In this document: positions 59,690 through 64,000 of the stretch, in pieces
How the letters are laid out: every line of letters begins with the position of its first letter
Position numbering within the stretch: position 1 is the first letter of the stretch
Assembly: GCA_023105745.1 (NCBI GenBank)
Contig: JALGQZ010000001.1
Coordinates: forward strand, 65,428,937 to 65,492,936
Source of the DNA: Austropuccinia psidii
Taxonomy: Eukaryota; Basidiomycota; Pucciniomycetes; Pucciniales; Sphaerophragmiaceae
Reading direction: 5' to 3'
Length of the DNA stretch: 64,000 bases
Translations under genes and position numbers: made by a program
Notes under the pieces: model-generated
Told to the model about the DNA's origin: nothing
What the model saw: only the letters and a program-made list of their open reading frames with translations
Database searches by the model: none

Positions 59690-60530
59690 CCCACCAACTC
59701 AAGTATTAGTATTTTCTTTTTAGTCCCCCACCCTCTCCTAGGACATTTGGTATGATTGTTTTTACTTCTTTTTTATTTTTGAGACCCCCACCCTCTCCTT
59801 GCTCCTTCAGTGCAATTAATAAAAATTGTTTTTTTTTGTTTTTTAGGAACTAACCCTCTCCCTGCATCATTGGTGCATTTTTTTGATATTCCAGTTTTTC
59901 TTTATTTTCTAGGTGCCCACCCTCTCCTTGAACCTTTGGTGCATTTTTTTCTTTTTTTCTTTTAAACTTATTAATTTTTTATTTTATTTTTGGTTTTTTA
60001 GGCCCCCACCCTCTCCTTGAACCATTGGTGTGTTCTTTTTCTTTTCTTATTTATGATTCATTTTAATTTTTTTTTAATTTTTTTCTTTTTATTATTTAGT
60101 CCCCCATCCTTTCCTTGCACAATCAGTGCATTATTTTTCTTTTTTTTCTTTTTTGTGTATTATGAAATTTTTTTTTTGTTAATTGTTTTTCCATTTTCTA
60201 GGCCCCCACCCTCTCCTTGGACCATTCGTGTGTTCTTTTTATTTATTTTTTAGTTTTAATTTACTTGTTGAATATTTTTCCTTTTGATTTTCTAGGCCCC
60301 ACCCACTCCTTGCACAATTAATGCAATCTTTTCTTCTTTATTTTTTAGGCCCCCCTCCTAGCACCTTTGATGTTATTTTTTTAATTTTTATTTTTCATTT
60401 ATTTTGAAATTAATTTTGTAAAATCTATCTTTTTTTGATTTTTTATGCCCCCACCCTCCCCTAGCACCATTGATGATTATTTTTTGGGTTTTTATTTATT
60501 TCTTTATTTTATTATACCAATTTTGCTTTT
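59690..60530 (+). repeat. Pyrimidine-rich minisatellite, ~10 units
   Basis: A ~33-bp core, GCCCCCACCCTCTCCTTG then an imperfect palindrome near ACCATTGGTGCA, recurs about ten times (for example 59723, 59785, 59848, 59910, 60001, 60099, 60199, 60295, 60347, 60446). T-rich spacers of variable length (about 30-70 bp) separate the cores. Cores are usually preceded by TTTTCTAG or TTTTTTAG, giving repeated polypyrimidine-AG patterns. The ORF at 60017-60253 is a translation of the repeat. Confidence 0.85.
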
Positions 60531-60963
60531 TTTAGTTTTTTTCAACTTATAATTAAATTTTACAGTTTTTGTTAATCGGAATATACTTTTAATAAAAAAT
60601 CTTAATAATGAGATACCTTAAGATTTACCATTTCAAAAAAAAAAAGGAACTGGCCCCAGTTCTTCAAATGTTCCTAGAAATAATGAAATGGTCAGGACTA
60701 AGCCAAATATACATGATTTTTCAACTAGATGAAGCCTTACTTGAGCTCAGAGAAGCCTCATCAAGATTAAGAAATAAGTAATTCCAAAGCTTCAAGTTAA
60801 TTCAAATAATTATACATCCTTTTCATGGTTCCACTTGATGAAAAGCCTCCCAATTCATCATGGTCAAAGCTTCCAGAATTCAAAACTCTTCCAACCCATA
60901 TGTAGTTGTTAATAATATAATGAAACCTCCTTGACCGATTTTCATCTATCAAATCAGTGATCC
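60531..60963. other. Spacer before G3
   Basis: AT-rich. Contains an A11 run at 60637-60647 followed by a small palindrome GAACTGGCCCCAGTTC. No gene recognised. Confidence 0.5.
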
Positions 60964-63125
60964 TGTGAGGTATGTATAACATACCCATAAGGCCACAAAT
61001 AATTTTATATACAGCTGATTTAGTCTTCAACAGACTTTTTCATTGTATTAAAAACAGAAAAACAAAAATTAAGTATAAATTTCTTTTGGATAAAAAAAGT
61101 TATAAATATTATGTCATTTTTGCATTCTACACCAAAAATGACCTAGGGTACACCCATAGGGTGTTATACCCAAAAAGGCTTATTTCTGACGTTATTGGAA
61201 GATTTAAGAATCTTGCAGTACTAATGTAACTTGTCTTAACATTTTTTTAAAAATTGCTAAATTTAAGCTTAAATAAGCTCAAATTTAAAGTTGCATAAGG
61301 TTTATGCAAGCTTACCAAAATTTTAGTTGTCATTGAGGTGTTGGGTATATTTACTGAATTGGCTAAGGATTTGCCATACCCAATGTAAATCCTGCGTGAG
61401 CTCAATTTAAAAGTTTTTAAGGCCATAGTATGGCTTTAAATAAATAAAAGGGCAAAATACACGCAAAACGGTGGGACAAAGGAAAAAGACTAAACAGAGC
61501 TGGGATACCCAACTTTTTGGATCTGCAAGGATTCAATTAAGGTTGTCCACCTGTATTAGAGGATTCTCAACCTTATTTAAACTTTAAGATTAGACTTTGA
61601 TCCAAAGTTGAAGTTTAAACTGGTTTTATCCCAATTTGGACAGGTATTTCAAGCTGCCAAAGGGTAAATCCCAATATGCAGGCTTCACATTAATGTTTTG
61701 AGACCTGTAAAAGCTTAAATAAGCTTAAAAATTTAAGTTTACAAGCATTAAAACCTTATCAAAAGCTAAGGTTTAGTGTGTATTGCTATTTCACATGGAA
61801 AAAGAGTAATAACTTCAGAAATTCATTGAAAATCCAATCCTTAATTGATCTTCTTTTATACCTTCACACAGATTACAATTTATTATCATCCATATATAAG
61901 TTGAAGTTTAAGTATCTTTTATAAACAGATTTCCTGTGTAATTAGCCTGGAAATTTGCTCTTTTAATTATACTGAACAAAAATTAAGATTTCTTTAAAAA
62001 ATTAATTAAAAATTGAGTTTAAGAGATTTTTGCTTGAAACTCTATTTTAAGTTTTTCATGTGATGAATTTTAATATAAATAAAATTATTTTATATTAAAG
62101 CTCAAAATAACTAACTTCAATGAGGATTAAAGTTACTTGGAGTTAACAATAACACTTGTAACTTTAAATTGGAATTCAAAATAAGTTACCTTAGGTTAAG
62201 AACCTTATTTTGAAGCATGGCTTTTCAGTTTTGACCTGAGAACGCCCTGTATATCCATTATGAATCATGAGAGCTGCTCTGTAGACATAAAAAGAGTCTT
62301 TTCATCACTGTTTTTGTCCATTATCAATTATCAATCCAATCATATTAGACATTTAAACAGGTAAAGTTTTATTATATATAAAATCTTATTATTAGAGTAT
62401 TTTTTAAGTATTTTATTCTTTATAAATCTTAAATTAAAGAATTGAAATCATAGAAATTAGATTATTGTTGTAATCACCTATAATATATTTTATTTTATAA
62501 AAATATTGTCTTTGTAATATCTTTCAAAATCCACAAATTCCTCTCAAAAACTCTTTAATCATATTTTTATCATAAAAAGTTGTTTTATCTTTTAAAATAT
62601 TGATTTTTGGCGTGTTTTTAGCTTATAATAGTTATTTAATAAAATAACTGTTTTTGCTTGACTTGTTGTATTAAATTTATATTATAAGTAAGTTTTCTCT
62701 AACATTATTTATCTTTTTTATCTATTATTAGTGTTTTTACATAGAATTTTTCTATAAGAATCATTTCTGCACAGTGTGTGTTTTGATTCTTTTATAAATA
62801 ATATTGATAAATTATTTATAAGTGGATAAATATTTATATTATCCACATGTCATCCTCTCATTAAGAGCTTTACACTTCTTATTTTTATAAGTTTCAGTGA
62901 CTATAACAATAATAGAATAATTATAATTTATTATAATTATTATATTTTTTTATTATTATTCTATATAATAATAATTAAATTTATTTTTTGAATATAATTA
63001 TTTTTAATAATTATATTTAAATTTGTGGTTATGATATTATATTATATTATATTTTTCTGCTGAGGACCGTCATAGTACTCTTGACATTGTTACTATTATC
63101 AAGGTTTTCATAGACAAACCTTACA
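60964..63125 (+). repeat. 5' LTR of gypsy G3
   Basis: TGTGAGGTATGTATAACATA ... CAAACCTTACA, 2162 bp, followed by the PBS-like site. Solo LTR S1 is a second copy. A TATA-like ACATAAAAAGAG lies at about 62285-62296. The octamer TATAAATA at 61101-61108 is the unoccupied counterpart of the M1 insertion site in S1. Confidence 0.85.
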
Positions 63126-63140
63126 TTTGGGGGCCTGGCA
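63126..63140 (+). other. Putative PBS of G3
   Basis: TTTGGGGGCCTGGCA directly after the LTR end, shared with G1, G2 and the gag-only element. Confidence 0.6.
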
Positions 63141-63687
63141 ATAATTTTAACCAATGTTTGGGACATAAATCATATTCTAGTACTTATTTTACTGTTTTTT
63201 GATGTAAAATTGCCATATTTACTTTAAAATTGGCTTTTTTGGGACTTATCCCTTATAAATAATCTTTATAATATTAATAAAGTTATTCTTTCTTAAGAAT
63301 ATTGCTTGAGCCAATATACTATTGAGTGACTTGGAATAAGTTTCTTTTGTCCAACTAGTGGCTTTTTCACATCACTGACATGAAATTTATTCTTTGAGTT
63401 ATTCTTGTATAAAGTGAATAATAATATAATTTTGATTGATAATTTATTAATTTCATAATTATTATTTCTTTAAAGAAAATATAAAATCAAATAAAAAATT
63501 TGAAAATTAAAAATCTTTACTAAAAACATTTTTTCTTTAATCTTAGACATTTTTCTCCATTTTTGATGTAGTTTGCCCTAAATTACATTAAAACAACTTT
63601 ATCCAATAAGTTGAGCTTATAAGTTATTTTTATTGTTTAATAAACTAACTTATATATATATATTTTCTCTCTATTGTCATCCATCAG

Positions 63688-63790
63688 AGAAGTTCTTCAG
63701 ACTCTGAAGCCTCAGAGTCTAGTATTGAAATTCAAACTAGCCCAGGACTGAGGGGTTTAATTAACAAAGAGCCCTTTAAAGGTTCAGAAG
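63688..63790 (+). CDS. G3 leader exon 1
   Basis: After the acceptor-like CATCCATCAG (63678-63687) an open reading gives RSSSDSEASESSIEIQT and ends at the donor GAAG|GTGAAT. It aligns with the G2 exon 46499-46660. The 103-nt length leaves phase 1, matching the start of exon 2. Where translation begins is unknown; an upstream exon is implied. Confidence 0.55.
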
Positions 63791-63852
63791 GTGAATTCAA
63801 TCCATTTCTTATTCTTAATTACTTTATATTTACCTGAAATGAATCCTACTAG
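63791..63852 (+). other. Predicted 62-nt intron in G3 leader
   Basis: GTGAAT...CCTACTAG. Splicing gives SE-EVEVTTPSNQMDL in frame. Same position as the G1 intron at 21810-21890. Confidence 0.6.
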
Positions 63853-63987
63853 AAGTGGAAGTAACTACTCCATCCAATCAAATGGATCTGGACCAGGATA
63901 TTCAAGTCATAAATCCAAAAGACAAGAATGTCAGCCCAGAGCAGAGGCACAAATGGAGGATGCCAGAACTTCCACCAGTTTCCAAAG
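63853..63987 (+). CDS. G3 leader exon 2, element runs off window
   Basis: Reads VEVTTPSNQMDLDQD ... RHKWRMPELPPVSK and is open to the donor-like CCAAAG|GTTAGC at 63988. It is homologous to G2 exon 2 (46723-46854), which leads into the gag region. Gag-pol and the 3' LTR lie beyond the window. No stop or frameshift is seen in the visible part. Confidence 0.6.
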
Positions 63988-64000
63988 GTTAGCAACATCT

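Overview
The window is AT-rich, repeat-saturated eukaryotic DNA with no recognisable host gene. The Ty3/gypsy Gag-Pol sequences, the short introns and the approximately 2 kb LTRs point to a rust fungus (Pucciniales). From remembered similarity of the Gag-Pol proteins, Austropuccinia psidii (myrtle rust) is the best guess, but no search was run. Nearly everything that can be recognised is a transposable element or a remnant of one.

Layout. 1-5230: AT-rich spacer. 5231-34461: one nested complex. Its outer shell is a ~4 kb element (family A, minus orientation) with CAC...GTG termini and a 3-bp ATT target duplication. Inserted in the shell are (i) a solo LTR (S1, 6047-11157) that itself carries an 8-bp-TSD element of family M (M1, 8067-11011); (ii) a second M element (M2, 11495-12741); and (iii) a second family A copy (14709-33621, plus). 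That inner A copy carries a solo-LTR-like insertion B (17105-31961). Inside B lie the 5' part of a gypsy element G1 (17824-24223), whose LTR holds M element M3, and a complete minus-strand LTR element that has gag but no pol (24224-31082). 34462-39185: spacer. 39186-43265: a third, uninterrupted family A copy, which serves as the empty-site reference.

44091-54442: gypsy chromovirus G2, full length, with a perfect 5-bp TSD (TACCT), both LTRs, PBS, spliced leader, gag, protease, RT, RNase H, integrase, chromodomain and polypurine tract. It is dead: several stops, two pol frameshifts and a changed catalytic integrase residue. 55540-57437: solo LTR of the same subfamily. 58540-59430: decayed coding remnant, possibly Myb/SANT-like. 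59690-60530: pyrimidine-rich minisatellite. 60964 to the end: 5' LTR, PBS and first exons of a third gypsy, G3, which runs off the window.

How the parts fit. LTRs supply promoters (TATA-like boxes followed by a conserved block), PBS and PPT prime reverse transcription, and the leader exons splice into gag. In G1 and G2 the gag N-terminal region is open in three frames, and two of these show residue-level similarity between the copies, so overlapping coding is the most interesting protein-level signal. At the DNA level the most interesting signals are the M family (8-bp TSDs, internal palindromic ATGCCAT/ATGGCAT arrays, empty site visible in the G3 LTR) and the gag-only LTR element.
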